Source of the DNA: Heliocidaris erythrogramma
Taxonomy: Eukaryota; Echinodermata; Echinoidea; Camarodonta; Echinometridae
Direction: 5' to 3'
NCBI GenBank assembly: GCA_025617745.1
Contig: CM046853.1
Location: 57,869,233 to 57,933,232 of the forward strand
Length of the DNA: 64,000 nucleotides
Made by a program: the position numbers and the translations under genes. The notes below the pieces were generated by a model. It saw nothing but the letters and a program-made list of their open reading frames with translations, did no database searches and was not told the origin of the DNA. Positions 25,953 through 40,089 of the stretch are shown here, in pieces; position 1 is the stretch's first letter; every line of letters starts with the position of its first letter.

Positions 25953-26850
25953 ATCAATAACATTAAATATGGGCATTTTTTACAAATAAAGTCTACCTGA
26001 TTCAGGTTCTGAAAAATGATAATTATGAATACTAAACATAAGGTTTTGGTTCGCTGTCAACATTATACCCGGAAGCGATACGTGCCAAATCAGTTTCAAA
26101 TCGTAGACAATCGTAGGACTGCTCTGACGTCGTTTTCGATTTTTGCTATACTATTCAGAACCTTAAAGCCTCTCGCATACATGCGAGAATATTTTACGAA
26201 TTTGGATACGAATGGTAACGATGTGAAAATCCACGAATGTTTGCGATTGACTGCGATACTTACGGAACAGTTACGGAAAAGTTACGAATGTTTGCGATTT
26301 ATATGCGATATAACTGGAAGTGACGTATTTTCCGCGCGTTTTCACAGCGTTTCACAATTCTACAGCAACTTTTCATGACATTCTCTCCACATTTTTCCAA
26401 TTGTACAATGTTCACCATGGATAATTCGCAGATATTCGTAATATTCGCATTAATTCGTATCAAATTCTTGGCTGTCAAGCCATTAAGAATGAGTTACGAA
26501 ATATACGAATGAGTTACGATAGATACGAATGAAATACGAATATGTTACGTTACATTACGAATAGTTACGTTTCCTGAAATTTTTGAACATGTTGAAAAAA
26601 TTCTGCGAAGCCTGCACTCGGCTGCGAATTCTTACGAACATTTACGAACGTTACGAACCTCTGAGAATGTTCATTACGAAATGCTGGGAAAATCTGCGAT
26701 TTTTTTGTCGCAAAGAATCGTACCTTTTCGTAATGAACATTCTCAGATGTATGAGAGCTGCTTAAGTGTTTAAATGTTTATAGCAGAAGATATTACATTT
26801 TCTTCCGAAATCGGATCGCAGACCAATCGTATAGTGTGCGGTGGGCTTTA
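25953..26850. mobile_element. host repeat 'Z', copy 2 (interrupted by element E)
   Basis: Direct-orientation homologue of 14229-14819. It lacks the 226-bp palindromic MITE present in copy 1 and instead carries element E between 26167 and 26761, flanked by TTAA. Its right end (gtgtgcggtgggctt) is the point beyond which copy 1 carries its own E insertion. Confidence 0.75.
26167..26761 (-). mobile_element. TTAA-flanked TIR element 'E', copy 2 (uninterrupted)
   Basis: Reverse-complement homologue of 14824-16128 at about 595 bp, lacking the 697-bp nested insertion. Ends are GCCTCTCGCATACATGCGAG at the left and, at the right, the complement of GCAGCTCTCATACATCTGAG. TTAA borders are at 26163-26166 and 26762-26765. 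It has many TACGAA/TTCGTA words and no transposase ORF. Confidence 0.85.
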
Positions 26851-29800
26851 TTCCAAATGTCAAAATAATGCCTTTCGTTTGCAGGATATTTACATATTTT
26901 TCTTCTTTTATCTCTAAATATTACATGATGAATTATACTTTTATATCAAATTAACTTGCTTCGATTTTTTGAAGTACAGTGCGACTGCGATACACTGCCT
27001 ATCAAATCACTCAATTTCTTTCGTTTCCTTTTACGAGATTTGATAAATGATTGATAAATGCATCCGTTACTTCCTGTAGACAAAGAGGAATGACATAGAA
27101 AATGTCGCAAAGATTCGGGGAAAGAAGAATTTTTATTCACCTTTAAGCCTTTTTAAGGGAAAGCAAAAAAAAGTAGCTCATATATACCTGTGTCGGAAAA
27201 ATTCCAGTCTAAATACGAACTTAACGCATTACATCAGAAGGAGAAGATTCAAAACAATTCAGAATTGACGATTTCATCAATTTTCAGAGCATTACCTAAA
27301 AAGGAGGTATTTAAAAATAACTAAAGAAGGTGTGCACCATAAACTCAGTTTTTGAGGATATTGATTTTTGTAGGCATAAAATCCGGATAATCATCACTGT
27401 ATTGTCACTTTGAAAACATTGAAATTCGTGGGTATCATTCATATCAAAGTCAACAATTAATAAAACAACCGTTTAGAGATGAAAAGATATCGAATTTTGG
27501 CGCTTATCATTTAAGGGGCCGTCACATATCAAAATCGGAGCCCCTCCGACTTCTCTACGAGCTCAAAAGGGTGTTTTCGCCAGGAATACGGCCGGTGTCT
27601 GCTCGATCACTGCGGGCTACGCCGCGTTTTTAGGGGTCGGCCGACGTTCGCAGGGCACCGAAACCTTTCCAAAATCAGCAATTTTCCAATGGCGAATTTT
27701 GAGCTCGCCCAGCTCGTTAACAGGTCGCCCGTAGATCGCTCAGGCATCGGCAAACATTCGATAGATATTCGATATATACATATATTTATATATTAGGAAA
27801 ATTAAAAGTTGCCAAATGCCATAACTTATTTCAAAATGAACGTCGAATACACTTTTAAAAAAAATTGATCAAATTGGTAATTGGTAATTTGATGACAGCA
27901 TTCCTGTCAGAGCTATTTACGCCCGCTTTACTAACCACGCAATTACCTCCAAAACCCACACCATTTGAATGTAAATGAAGATAAACCGTGCGGTATATAC
28001 ACCACCCACAATGGAGACAGGAGTCCAACAGATTATAATGATTATGATAAATTATATCCTTCGAGTGATGCATCAAAATGTATAGAGCTCACTGTTACCG
28101 GTAATTGTATAACTAAAAGAAGCGTGATTACTGGCAAAAGGACACCGGAACAGAATTAAATCGTTTCCCGCCATCAAGGCGTGTGATGCCATTTACTGAT
28201 TGGACGTTATTTCATCATTCAACACACCAGGTACATAGAAAATTTTATGCATTACAAGTCTATATGCGCCATTCCATCTTAATGAAACATTGTGAAATGT
28301 AGAGATAAGTTAAAACTATCGAGAAGAATATAATACGAAATTAAAGGTGACGGAATTATTAAGGTATGACAACGCCGAGATATAATTTATGTAAAATTAA
28401 AGCCTATTCCCATGTCAACAATTTTTTAGACTGTAGAACAAATTGTCGAATGTTTTCTGCTTTACTTATAAATTTGCATTTAAATACAGTAGTCTCTATT
28501 CTATCCCCCCCCCCCCCACGCTCTTTCATACATTTTGATTTATGGTCCTACACAATGGTCTTAATGGTACAGACTTTGTGACCCATTTGTCCTTTTGAGT
28601 ACATGCATGCTTGTCCAGCTTATCATTCAACAGTAGTATAAAAGAGGCGACATCCATGTGGTCACGTGATCGGTGGAGACCCACCAATGACAGAGATCAA
28701 GGGAGTGCTATTGTGCTGTGTCTATACGATCGAATGTTTTCTGTGCGCGGTGTCGGGTGCCATGGTTTCGCTCTTTCACACACATGACACCAGAGATGCT
28801 CTCCTTTAAAGTCTATTCTTTATATCATTATTATTTTTTATGATATTTTGGGGGTCAGTTAACAGTCATAATGTATTTAAACATAGGCGGTTCATTAAAT
28901 CGAATCCAATTGTTGAGCTGTCAACGTAATCTATTGGGAACGGTGTACACTTGAATACAATGTACCATGCCAACACATCGATGTGCAAGCCACAATGTAC
29001 TTCCAAACATTGGAACACAGTTATGAGTAAGCATTATATCTTGAGAGATAAATGTGAGCTACTCACAAAGAAGCATTTACCTTTAAATGTTAAATACCAA
29101 TGACGTCAACTGTTTAATCTTAAATAACAATGTAAATGTATACTCACCCCCAAAATAACCCCCCCCCCCCCAACAGCTTTTGATAACTCGAGAAATACCT
29201 GATGAAATCAATTCATTCATGAATCAGATTATGCAGATTTCTCATGCCCTCATTTTTCTCGGTTAGTTGTGAGCAGTTGATTGTGTTTTCATAATTAGAT
29301 TATGGTCTTATTGCAGTCGGTACTAAAAAAAAAAGAACTATGCGTTTCATAATGCGGTGCATGCAGGGGGTGCATAAATTCATTAAATTGCATTAGAAAT
29401 TCTTTATATTTAATACAGCTTCGTGAGTTTGAATTACAAAGTACGCGTCTGTCCATGATTAAAAGATGAAAAGAAGTGAAAGATTTTTTGTGGGGTATAA
29501 ACATGTAATGCTTGCATGGCTTCATAAAACGCAAAGTGCAATTTTATTATAGTACCGAATACAATAAAAAGGAGGGGGGCACTGACGAGGGGGTGACACA
29601 CAACTGAATCACAGAGTCGCATAGTTTCACACATACAAACACACACCCACCCATCCACCCACGCGCGCGTGCAGGGGTAGTGGTAGTGGTAGTGGTCTTA
29701 AAGATAAAGTTGAGTTTTGGTCATGCAATTACATTGTGAAAGAAACTGTCTGGAAGCAATCGGGAAAGGCTGATCATGTCTAAATAAGGATTGGTGTATA

Positions 29801-32800
29801 CTGTGAGCTTTTGGAATCATCAAAATGATAAGAAATCAACCCAGACTCGCTCAAAAGTACTCGAACAGCACACAGAAATTGGTATATGGGACTGCACACA
29901 GATGGACGTGGCATGAATGTTCGGCCCGAACACTCGAGCTATTTTTCGTCTTAATTCGAATATAAGGGCATTTGAAAAGAAATCCTTTTCAGGGGACATT
30001 TCTACTATGATTTTCTTCCAAAGTGACATAAAACGAATGAGAAAGCTCACAAATTACTTTTCCTAGAACTCAACCTCCCCTTTAACTTCTAAGCCCCTAG
30101 GTACAGTGGATGGCTTTTTTATGTTTGTTAGCGGATGAACAATTACAGGCCATGGCCCCCTTGTGACCCCCCCCCCCCCCCCCCCTGCTACGCCTATGTC
30201 AGACATAACAATTACATTAACGGTGTGGAAGATGATTTTGATGGTAGCTCAGCCTACACGATTTTCTCATTAACCTCCTGGTTTCCACGAGAAGGTAATA
30301 GTAATATACCACAGAAACCACATTCATTAAACGCATCCCTGATCAGAATGGGATCAACAAAGTCCAAGCTTTCATTAAAATGTTCCCTTAATCATGAATA
30401 TTGGTTTTTAAGAGAACGATGATTTTTCATCGACTCATTGAACTACAAATGGACAGAAGGCTAATTGGATATCAGACAAAATATGATCAACAATTATTGG
30501 GTCTCTCATTCTCCATTATACCGTGGGATTTGAATAGCGCCTCTCCCACTCGCAAGAGTGCATGCATTTTCTTAGAAATAGCATATTTAGCGATGAGTGC
30601 TACACTTCGGTTTTCGTATCTGAAATTGGCAAAACTAACTTGATCAATCAAAATGTATGTACGACGATGAATTATAGGAAATAGAAGAATACATGTATTG
30701 CTAAATCTAAAATCTGGCTATAAAGTAAGCATGAAAATGATGAATCAGACAGGGTTTTTTATATTCGTTCTTACATGTTGCAGAACTGTTGCCAGATCAT
30801 GAATAAATGGATAGTCATTTCCTAAAATTCAAAGAAAGATCAAATAAGGAACCCACGGGAACCCATGGCAGAACAAAACAGAGAAAAGGAAATCACAATG
30901 GCGTCCCATCCGATTGTTGGGAGTGTTTGGATTACGGTGAAGTTCATGGATAACAAGAAAACGAACGCATCCATGGATTAAAGAGCGGAAAAGAGAAACG
31001 AGAGCGATTTGAGCGCGAAAGCCTTGGGGAGGGAAACCCAAGACTTAACTCCTTCGCCTAATCACACCCAACCAAGCTCAAGCTCGGCTGTCAGACACCA
31101 CATCCATCGGCGATGGAGCCCTCAAACCCTCCCAACAGGTCTGCTTATGATTTGTGAGCAATCAGATTTGCTGCTCCCGACATCATTTAGGCACGCTAGA
31201 TGTGATTGGTAATCTCGTTGAGGGTATTAAGGAGTCGAATCGCGTTCGGGTCGTTCAAGGAGAAAATCCGTCACTTTGAAGTAGGATCTCGCAGTCGATC
31301 TAGCACATCGGCGTCATCAACAATAATGAACCATACACAGCAGATCAAAATCCTCCCTCGACCATTGGACAGTGGGGAAAGAGGGGGTACGTGGCCCCTC
31401 CCTCTCGAATGGCGACTAAAAAAAGAAATATGAAGAAAAGAGAGAAAGAAAGGGAGGGGGAAAAGGTAACGAAGGAAGATTATTGTACCACATCCACACG
31501 CTCACCCACCCGATGGCCTTGTTCTTTAGTATTCCATTCATCTAGTGAGACGGGTGCCCCCCCCCCCCCCCCGACACCAGAGCCCCCATCAGTGACTGGA
31601 TGAACGCTACGCCATCGGAAGTCGGAGTTCACGGTTAGAAAACGGGTATTTGATGATGTTTTATTTGTCTTAGCGGCAATAGAACATTATTTCGGGGGGG
31701 GGGGGGTCGTCAAAAAAGCATTATTAGAGAAACGTAAGCAAATGTCATGAACGAATTAGTTTCATGTAACTATCGTATGGATAAATTGCTGTCTCCATGC
31801 GCACTTTTAGCTTGAATACTTCGCTAACTATTTGCAAGCGAGAAAAATGATTGTACATTCATCACGTGCCTTAATAAGGTTCGATGTGAAATGAGCAAAA
31901 GTGCCTGATTCATGGAACTTGAATAGTTGCTCGTATGTTTGAGGAAATGAGTATAAATTAGCGAAAGTGAAAGAGAGACGAGAACCATACCCTAGTATAT
32001 CACACGGATAATTGTACTTACTCGGACAGTTTCCACCAGGCCCTATATAAAATTCATTAGCAGTATTCATTATGTTAATCGTTCCCTCAATTTTATCGCA
32101 CTCGGTGGGCATTACCACAGACTGTCACTGAAAAGTAATGAAACGGCAGCTACTTCACCACTTTTTGTCATATTGTAATAAATTGTGTTTTAAAGTCCAA
32201 ACATTAAGTCTCCTTGGCCAGAAAATGTGCGTACATAAAAAGGTATTGGTTAGAGATGTGTGATGGCTGGGTACTAGCGGTAAAATTGAAGACTGGAAAG
32301 GGGTCGTTTTGAAGTGAATAGCAAAGGTAACTTAATGCAACATACATTTTCGATGCGGCAGGTATATGGGGCAGGAAGATGGGATTTCTCATCTTCCTGG
32401 TCACGAGTCAAACGAAGTGGGGTAATACTTCGTGTCCTGCTAAAGATTCCATGAAATTTATTTACAGATATATATAAAGCTTAGAAAGTAAATCTAACTA
32501 TGATTTGAGCAGCCTTATGGTGAGAAAAAAAAAGAAGGGAGATACAATTTCTGCGCGCCCTTTACCTTCCCCAAGCGATTAACCGGACTTATGTTGACGG
32601 TGAGAATGAGCACATATTTTGATTGAAAGGCAAACAGCATGGTCGTGCCTTGAATGGCCCGACTGTTTGACGTGTATTCTCCATGGAGTGGTTATTCCTT
32701 ACACCTCCCTATTCACCGAGGCGAAATAATGAAGCTCCCAAAACGTAACATTGTAATACCTCCGGCATTCCCTTACTCCAGTCGGGAAAACGATACACCC

Positions 32801-35699
32801 TAAATACTGTCAAGCTGCACCTACTTTGATGGACTCTTTGGCAATTCCATTTTGAGGAATTCGAGGTGTCATGGTTACCGCTGGTCCCTGGATAAAACTT
32901 CATACCTCACGAACTAGTAGTCGGTAATACCTGTATTAACGAAAAGCTTCCACGCAACGCCATCTTTGTCACTGTAGTTGACGAGAGAAAGGCCCATGAT
33001 CAAGCAACGCTCGGTATTATCGAACAGAGAATGATATGAACTTTCACCTCCAACTGGTTAGCAGTCGTGTCCATCATGACCGTCCGTGAAAGAAGTACTG
33101 TATGTTTATATCTGATGACAAGTACAAGCTATTTGGTTCTATACGTTACCCACCACAGCTAATATTTTAGTATGTAATGACTATATCAAGCTGATAACCA
33201 AGATAACCAAGAGTTCCAAGAGCTAGGATCAGACAAAATATCGAGCAGACGAGCACAGTTATATTTTTGTATCAATTATGTTCGCACTTCCATGAAACAA
33301 TATTTGGTAACGTATGGGACATAACTTTGACCTGCCCTTACATCAGAGAAAACAATGTAGAACCATAATGAAATAAAATTAACACATATTTTTAATTCAA
33401 TCATAGATTCGTGAAAAGAAGTCTATTTTGGGCGCTTCTGAAGGAGAGCAACTGCGTTATGAGCAATAATTATAATATTTTACGAAATCACCAATATAAT
33501 CACTAGAACATTAAAATAAAGAGCATGGAAAGGTAACACTTCATCATCATCTTTAGAACTAGTTTAAGACATGGTTCACTGACGCACCTGCCTGCAATGT
33601 ATCATATCCATAATGATCATAAGCCAGTCAAACCGCCATAAAAACCCACAAGCACACATTTGATGATGATTTATAATCTTTGCTGGAGGAAGAATAATCG
33701 TTGAATGGTTCAAATCATGGGCATACTGGCCCAGTTTCACCAGGGAGGGGCCTGTCGATATTGCATATTTCACATTTTATCGAGTGAGCAAAGCGAGGGA
33801 CAACAAATTTCCAGCCATTTTCCATGGTGACAGCCACGAATGATTTTTGTCATAAAAACTTGTAATGAGGAGGTTTGTTTTTGGTTTGTCGTTTGCTGTC
33901 TGTATCCACACGGTGTTTTTATCCCCCTCAAAATATAGATCAATTACATCGTTAAAATGTATTGTAATGGTATATGGCAACTGAGATGCAATTTCATATG
34001 CAAAGTGCCGCAAGAATGTGTGTGTGCGCGCATGTGTGAGTGGACCAGAAATTGGACATTATGTGCCGCAAAATATCAGGAAAACTACGTCGTTGTCAAA
34101 CTGGCAACAATATGTTGCCAAATACACTCTGCCACCCCGTTATCCTCTATTTGGTATTCTGGGGACACTCTTGGTCAAACATACCTTGTAACATGTTGGG
34201 GTTTGGGGTGGTTTTTTTTTGTAATGTGGTTCACCATGGTAACGGAAAGTGATTCACGTGGCGTATGCTGTGCAAGTCAAGTTAACGATTAAGTGGTTCC
34301 TATCATTATAATATACCCGTGTATTCCATCTGGTGACAAAAAGAGCGATGAGGTGTAATAAAGCCATTCGAGATTTTCAAGAATACGTCTTTTTTAATGG
34401 CAGCGTACATTGATCTGTTTATCTATCATGTCTATTGCGCATAAAATGATGTCGAAATGAAGCAATTCATACTTCTTTTGTTTCAAACCAAAGGACCTAA
34501 TATCTGAGTTTATTATTGTTAGCATTTGAGATCAATTGATAAGTCTTGTCACAAAACCAGTCTTTGTATACGCTTTACAAATTGAATAAATATATGTCAT
34601 TTTTGGCATTGATTTAATGTTGTTTCTCTTAAAGATGATGGCGATATAAATTCAAGTTGCTGATAAGCCTTGGATTGTATTTGTGGATACGGTTACGGAA
34701 CAATCGGGGGGGGGGGGGGTCACGGGTCTCTGAGGAAGTAAAACAACCCAAGGGGAAGAGGTTGGAGGAGGTTGTAATATTCTTCTGTTTCTTCCCTTTC
34801 TCCCTTTTCTTTATCTGCCCTTCCTCTCCCCCTCCTCCCCCTCTCTCTCTCTCTCTCTCCCTCTGTCTTTATCAATTTGATTGAGGGACACTTGTCTCTG
34901 TGAGTCTGTGCCCCCCCCCCCCCCTCAGCTACGTCATTCTATTAATTTGCTGATATGCGGGACTAATATCGCGAATATAAAATCGCTGATTTTTTTTTTT
35001 TTTTTTGTGAAACAAATTGGATGAGCAACATATAATGGGGCCTCAAACAAAGTTGTTTTTTCAAGCTATTCTTATGATGCATATCTAGTGTATCATATTT
35101 TGACATCATGGTATCGTATGGCCGAAACACGCCTTAGGGAGAGTTGAATTAATCACCGTTCTCCTCAGGAGTAACATTCAACTCTATCAGGATGACAACA
35201 TGAAGATAAACCGATTACCCTCATGTAAGTCCCCACCCATATGTGTAGCAATGAGGCACAAGGGGGCCATGCCCCCTCCCCCTGTTCATCGTTTTAAAAA
35301 AAGGTCCTCCACGGAACTTGCACTATTTTCTAGTGTGCGTGTGTGTGAGGGTGTGCGTGTGTGTGTGAGAGGGAGAGAGAGAGAGAGAGAGAGAGAGATT
35401 ATGAGTGTGATTTTGTGTTACCCCTGCCTTTGCCCCCCCCCCCCCACCCCGTTCAACAAATCTGGCTACGTCAGTGTCCGCACATACATGACATATCGTA
35501 GATGAAGCGAATGTCCATGATGAGAAGGTGCTATGACATCAATAAATGATGATGAGCAATGTCTTAGCCAACCCTAGAACATTTCGAATACTGGGGATAT
35601 TGTCGGGAAAATGCTGCGAAGGAATCTGTAGACAGAAAAGAAAATTGGCTGCATGAAGAAGTCATAAGATTTCACAATCTTCACACAAGTGAAAGAAAT
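26851..35699. other. gene-free stretch
   Basis: No exon could be supported. Notable sub-regions: a GC-rich island at about 27530-27760 in AT-rich surroundings; a GC-richer patch at about 30880-31330; and poly-C/poly-G runs near 28505, 29160, 30168, 31557, 31694, 34709, 34911 and 35433. The sequence around 35245-35290 (ggggccatgccccctccc) resembles a dispersed-repeat border also seen at 30150-30170. (CT)n is at 34832-34865 and (GA)n at 35369-35398. Confidence 0.5.
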
Positions 35700-37243
35700 A
35701 AGTTTAAGAGTGGAAACAAGGAAAAATTAACTAATTATAGACCAATTTCTGTTCTTTCCGTCTTCTCAAAGAAACTAGAATGAATTGTTTACAAACGCAC
35801 CGTAGATTTCTTAGATAAACCAAACATTCTTTGTAAAAATCAATATGGGTTCCGTAAAAGGTATTCTACGTCCATGGTTTTAATTGGCATTACTAATTAC
35901 TAGATGCTTTTAAAAGAAATGAGTATACAATATGCACTTTTATTGGTTTATCGAAGGCATTCGATACTATAAATCACAAAGTTCTACTATCTAAAGTCTA
36001 TCACAATGGTATTCGTGGTGTGTCTCACATGACTGGTTTACTAATTATCTGAATAATCGTCAACAATGTACAAAAATAAGAATCTTCAAGCTCGGAATTT
36101 GATAGCATCTTATGTGGAGTTCCTCAGGGATCACTCCTTGGCCCTCTTTTGTTCTTAATCTACATAAACGATATTCACAAATCTTCTCCAGAACTCTCTT
36201 TTGGTTTATAAGCAGTGGATAGAAATATACTGTACTCTGACACAAATATTAACTCCCTATGCAATATAGCCAAAAAAGAAAAGTATGCGAATGGCTGCAA
36301 ACCAATCGGCTATCTGTCAACTCCAAGAAATGCAATTTTATTGTATTCAGCAAAGAAGACAATATTCCTGATGAAATGAATACAAAAGTGAACAATACAG
36401 AAATTGCAAGAGCTGAAAAGACCAAATTTCGAGGCGTTTGTATTGATAGTCGGTTGTCTCGGAAACCGCATATCCATGAAGTAGAAAATAAAAATGCCAA
36501 CTATAAGTATCATTTTCTGTTTCCTTAGAATGTTTATCGTATTGCACTCTTGTGTGGGACAATACCTATCATGCCTATGCGTCTAATATAAGTAAGCTAA
36601 CTACATTACAAAAGAACATAATAAAACACAGTCTGCGATGTACCATCTGGAACTCACACCAACCCCTTATTTCATGACTTAAGACTTTTAAAATTTGAAG
36701 ATATTGTCAGTTACCAACATTACGTTTTTATGTAATAAGTGCATTTACAAATATCCCCAAACAGTTTTGTAATCTGTTTAATTTTATAATTACCCAACAC
36801 GATCTGTAGAGACATCAATATTCGTAGGCACACATGGAGAACAGTTGCGTTTCAAAAAAATATTCGTTTTTCTGGCCCAAATTCTGGAAAAACCTAAATG
36901 GCTCTATTAAATCATGCTCTTCACTCCATATATTTACTCGTACTGTAAAAGATATACTTCGTATAATATAGTCAGTATATTGCAGATTTTTATTTTTTCC
37001 TTTTATTTTCTTTTTTTATCTTTTAGATTTTTTTGTATGTTTTAATTGTTTAATAATATTATATATGTCAATGTGTATTGCAAAGGCGACCCCCACGACA
37101 AGCCATGTGCTTCCTCGGACCCTCGCCTCCATCCACCAAATTGATGTTGTTTTTTTTCTGAATGTACATTTCATTTTGTATTTATCTGATTATGAGAAGG
37201 AAATGTATGTATTTTTAATCTGAATCTGAATCTGAATCTGAAA
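35700..37243 (+). pseudogene. degenerate LINE (Jockey/CR1-group) reverse transcriptase and 3' UTR
   Basis: Several frames together spell a non-LTR reverse transcriptase. In order: [93 protein letters not shown] and a C-terminal VWDNTYHAYASNISKLTTLQ. Stops and frameshifts break it, for example TGA after KKLE near 35783. The catalytic YADD box near 36208-36222 has become stop-A-V-D. The element is truncated at its 5' side, with the endonuclease domain absent. It ends with a T-rich UTR and a short (CTGAAT)n tail at about 37217-37241. A dead copy on the plus strand; clade assignment beyond Jockey/CR1 group is not certain. Confidence 0.9.
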
Positions 37244-37789
37244 TATTACATGATTTAGAACATAATCTCCATCAAGCAAAATTTCCTCAGATATAAATTT
37301 GACAACAAAATTTTGGATTTGCCAATCGTGCAGTGCTCCTCTTAGTATACGACCCTGTGGTGCCGACTTAATGCTCCGAGCTTTATTCCGTCAAAGACAT
37401 TAAATCGTACTCATAAGGGTTAAGCTGGTAACTGGGTTTTAGGATAGGTATGGGTATAGGGTGAGAGTACTGCTCAGGTATGATGTTTGGTCTGGGTTTG
37501 AAGTTAAGAATTCGGCTAGTATTGGATGACCGCAAAAGCAATTATCGTCGAAGAATGTGTCGTACATTCGATCCGGTACCAGGAGGGGGGGGGGGGGTCG
37601 TGCAAGTACATAGACTCATCAAAAGATACACCCTTTCCCCTAGTTTTAACCTTCAAACATGACGACTATACGATTTGCAGCTCCCATCAAATATTAACTC
37701 GGCCCAATCAATCAGAGGAATGGAATGGTTATCCGTGGAGTCATCCCTGGATCTCACGCGCCTTGAAGACCCACTCTCATGAACCCCCG

Positions 37790-37816
37790 CCCCCCCCCCC
37801 CCCCCCCCCCCCCCCC
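37790..37816. repeat. poly-C tract of about 27
   Basis: The longest of some two dozen G/C homopolymers in the window. A proline-rich ORF across it is an artefact. Confidence 0.95.
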
Positions 37817-37911
37817 TCCCCCTCCACATCCCTCCCGTGTAGGGTATGATATACCTTATACTTTCCCAGCTTTACATGCAATACATGTACATAATAAAAC
37901 TAATTTAACGG

Positions 37912-37977
37912 TAAAGCTTAAAACATTTCGTGCGAAGCGAATTTTAATTCGCTTCGCACGAAATGTTTTAAGCTTTA
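37912..37977. repeat. perfect palindrome, 32-bp arms with 2-base spacer
   Basis: The left arm 37912-37943 (begins TAAAGCTTAAAACATTTCGT) and right arm 37946-37977 are exact complements over 32 of 32 positions, separated by TT. No flanking duplication or second copy was seen. The transcript of either strand would form a near-continuous hairpin. Confidence 0.95.
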
Positions 37978-39858
37978 AAAGTCTAAGACGTGACGGAACG
38001 GCATCTTCGCTACCCAGCTATATTGTAATTGACTCTATAGCAGGGTATTCAAACACCATGGTATACTCATAGAAATGAATAGTTCTTCAACTTAATAAAT
38101 TCACAAATAATATAACACCTATATGGGTAGAATTCATCTTGCACATATTATCTGTTGCTCTGCTGCCAAGTAGCTGAAAATATGTGTCACAAAGATTCTA
38201 CAGGACTTTATTTTTGTACAATACTCTTTAAGCTTTACCTCTTTCTCCCATACGACATAGATTAAAAGCAGAGGAGGTATATAGAAATTAAATCATTGAA
38301 ATGAGCATTTATATCGACATTTGATATCATAATGTTTACATTATGCTTATATTATGCTTATTATACGTTCTCCAAGATATCGTGTTCCTAGTATTGTTCA
38401 GTCTTAGTATTGTTCACAATAGCAGAATCAAATGGTATAGATTCAAATTCAATCCATATTTCACTTCATCGTCGGTCTTTTGCTGATTATGTTTGATCTA
38501 ATATAATATAGACCTAGCATAATTTGTAATCTAGAGGGGGAAATGTTTCAATGGTATGTTATCATGGATTGACTGATCTATGTCTTGTCGATGGTAAGAC
38601 GTCATACTTGGTCATAAATTAAAGATATACATGTATATTCAAACACAAGCATAGAAAGTGAAGCCTGTGAAAATCTCTTCCTAGAATCTAATGCACAGAG
38701 GATTTGACACTTAATCCAATCGGTAGGATCGTGCACTGAACAGCTCATGAAAGAGAGAAAATCAGAGAGTAAATAGATCTAAAGCAAGTACGTGTTTCAG
38801 ATCGTAAGTAGGTTGGGGTTTTTTTTTAACTATACAGAATGCCTACGCAATACTTAAATAAAGTAGGATTATTGAACCATCAGTGATTACCCCATACTTT
38901 ATTTGCCAGGATTTCAAACGTATAATTCCTTTTCGCTTAATACTTTTAGAGCGATTTCAAGACATACCTCTCTAACAATTCCATTATGAATATCTTTGAT
39001 TTGATAGGTTTTTATGTTTAATTGCAGATTAATACCGGAGAGTTTATGCTTTTCTCAACTGTGTGAGAGGGATGCTATCCAAAAGCAAATTTACAGAGAA
39101 ATTTCTACCAGTGAATTACTCTTCTTTTCAGATGTGTGTGCGGGTTCGTGTGTGCGTGTGTGTATGCTTTGTATTAATTTGCAGAGAGAAGCCATATATT
39201 CACTTAGGACTATACGAATTGTGTCGTTGACTTGCACGGGCTATCATTCAGATTTTAGCCACGTATTTCATGAATAGTTTGTGATTTTAGTGCGTGAAGG
39301 TTAAAATTTCAAGACATCAATAGTATTTGACCTATGGAGTCTCTGTTATTCACTTGATAAGAAATTTTGAAGATCGTCCTCCAAATAAAATACTTTCAAA
39401 GTACACGACTTATACAGAAACCTTGGATTGCTCCAAGAGACGTGTTTGTTTGCATAATTTATTATTTGTTTATTTTTTTATTAAATCTTATTTCCAGAAA
39501 TAAGGACAATACCTGGCGTAAACTTTGCTTGTAAGTCATGATAGTTTGCGAAGGAAAGCAGGAATATTTATGATGAGGAAGATTTATGCTAAGCTTTGTT
39601 AGTGGCCTTGTGGGAGACATCACAAAAGATTCGTGAAATTTTATCTCGTTTATACATGACTGAGCTACATCTAAATAAGATTGTCATCATATGTCACAAA
39701 AATTGACGAATATTGCGGCCAAAATGAATTTCTTTCGCAGGTTTATTTTTTACGGCGTATACATACCTATCACCATGTTCATCCAAACGTTATTGAAAAA
39801 CGAAGTTATTATAGCATCCCTTCTCACTGACTTTCTCTTTTCTCTCTCTCTCTCTCCC

Positions 39859-39901
<43 letters not shown>

Positions 39902-40089
39902 CTACACTAGTTTTACTCATGTATGTATATATTGCCTCTGACATTGTATCAAGTTAACCATTTAATCTCACCAACGAGGTACTAAGCAAGCCTAGTATCT
40001 CCTTGATGTCACGCCTTCCGGTTTCTTACTCGCCATCTCTTTGCGGGCTCCCTGGCACACATGGTCATGCCATGTGTCCTGACGGTTAC
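37978..40089. other. non-coding AT-rich stretch
   Basis: No exon or RNA gene recognised. A (CT)n microsatellite is at about 39836-39899. Confidence 0.6.

Noticed and set aside
31985..32135. Minus-strand segment between a 'tttcag'-like acceptor and a 'gtaagt' donor, encoding VMPTECDKIEGTINIMNTAN and a few more residues
   Set aside because: Both splice-like sites are present, but the nearest acceptor puts a stop in frame and no domain or neighbouring exon could be found; kept only as a note.
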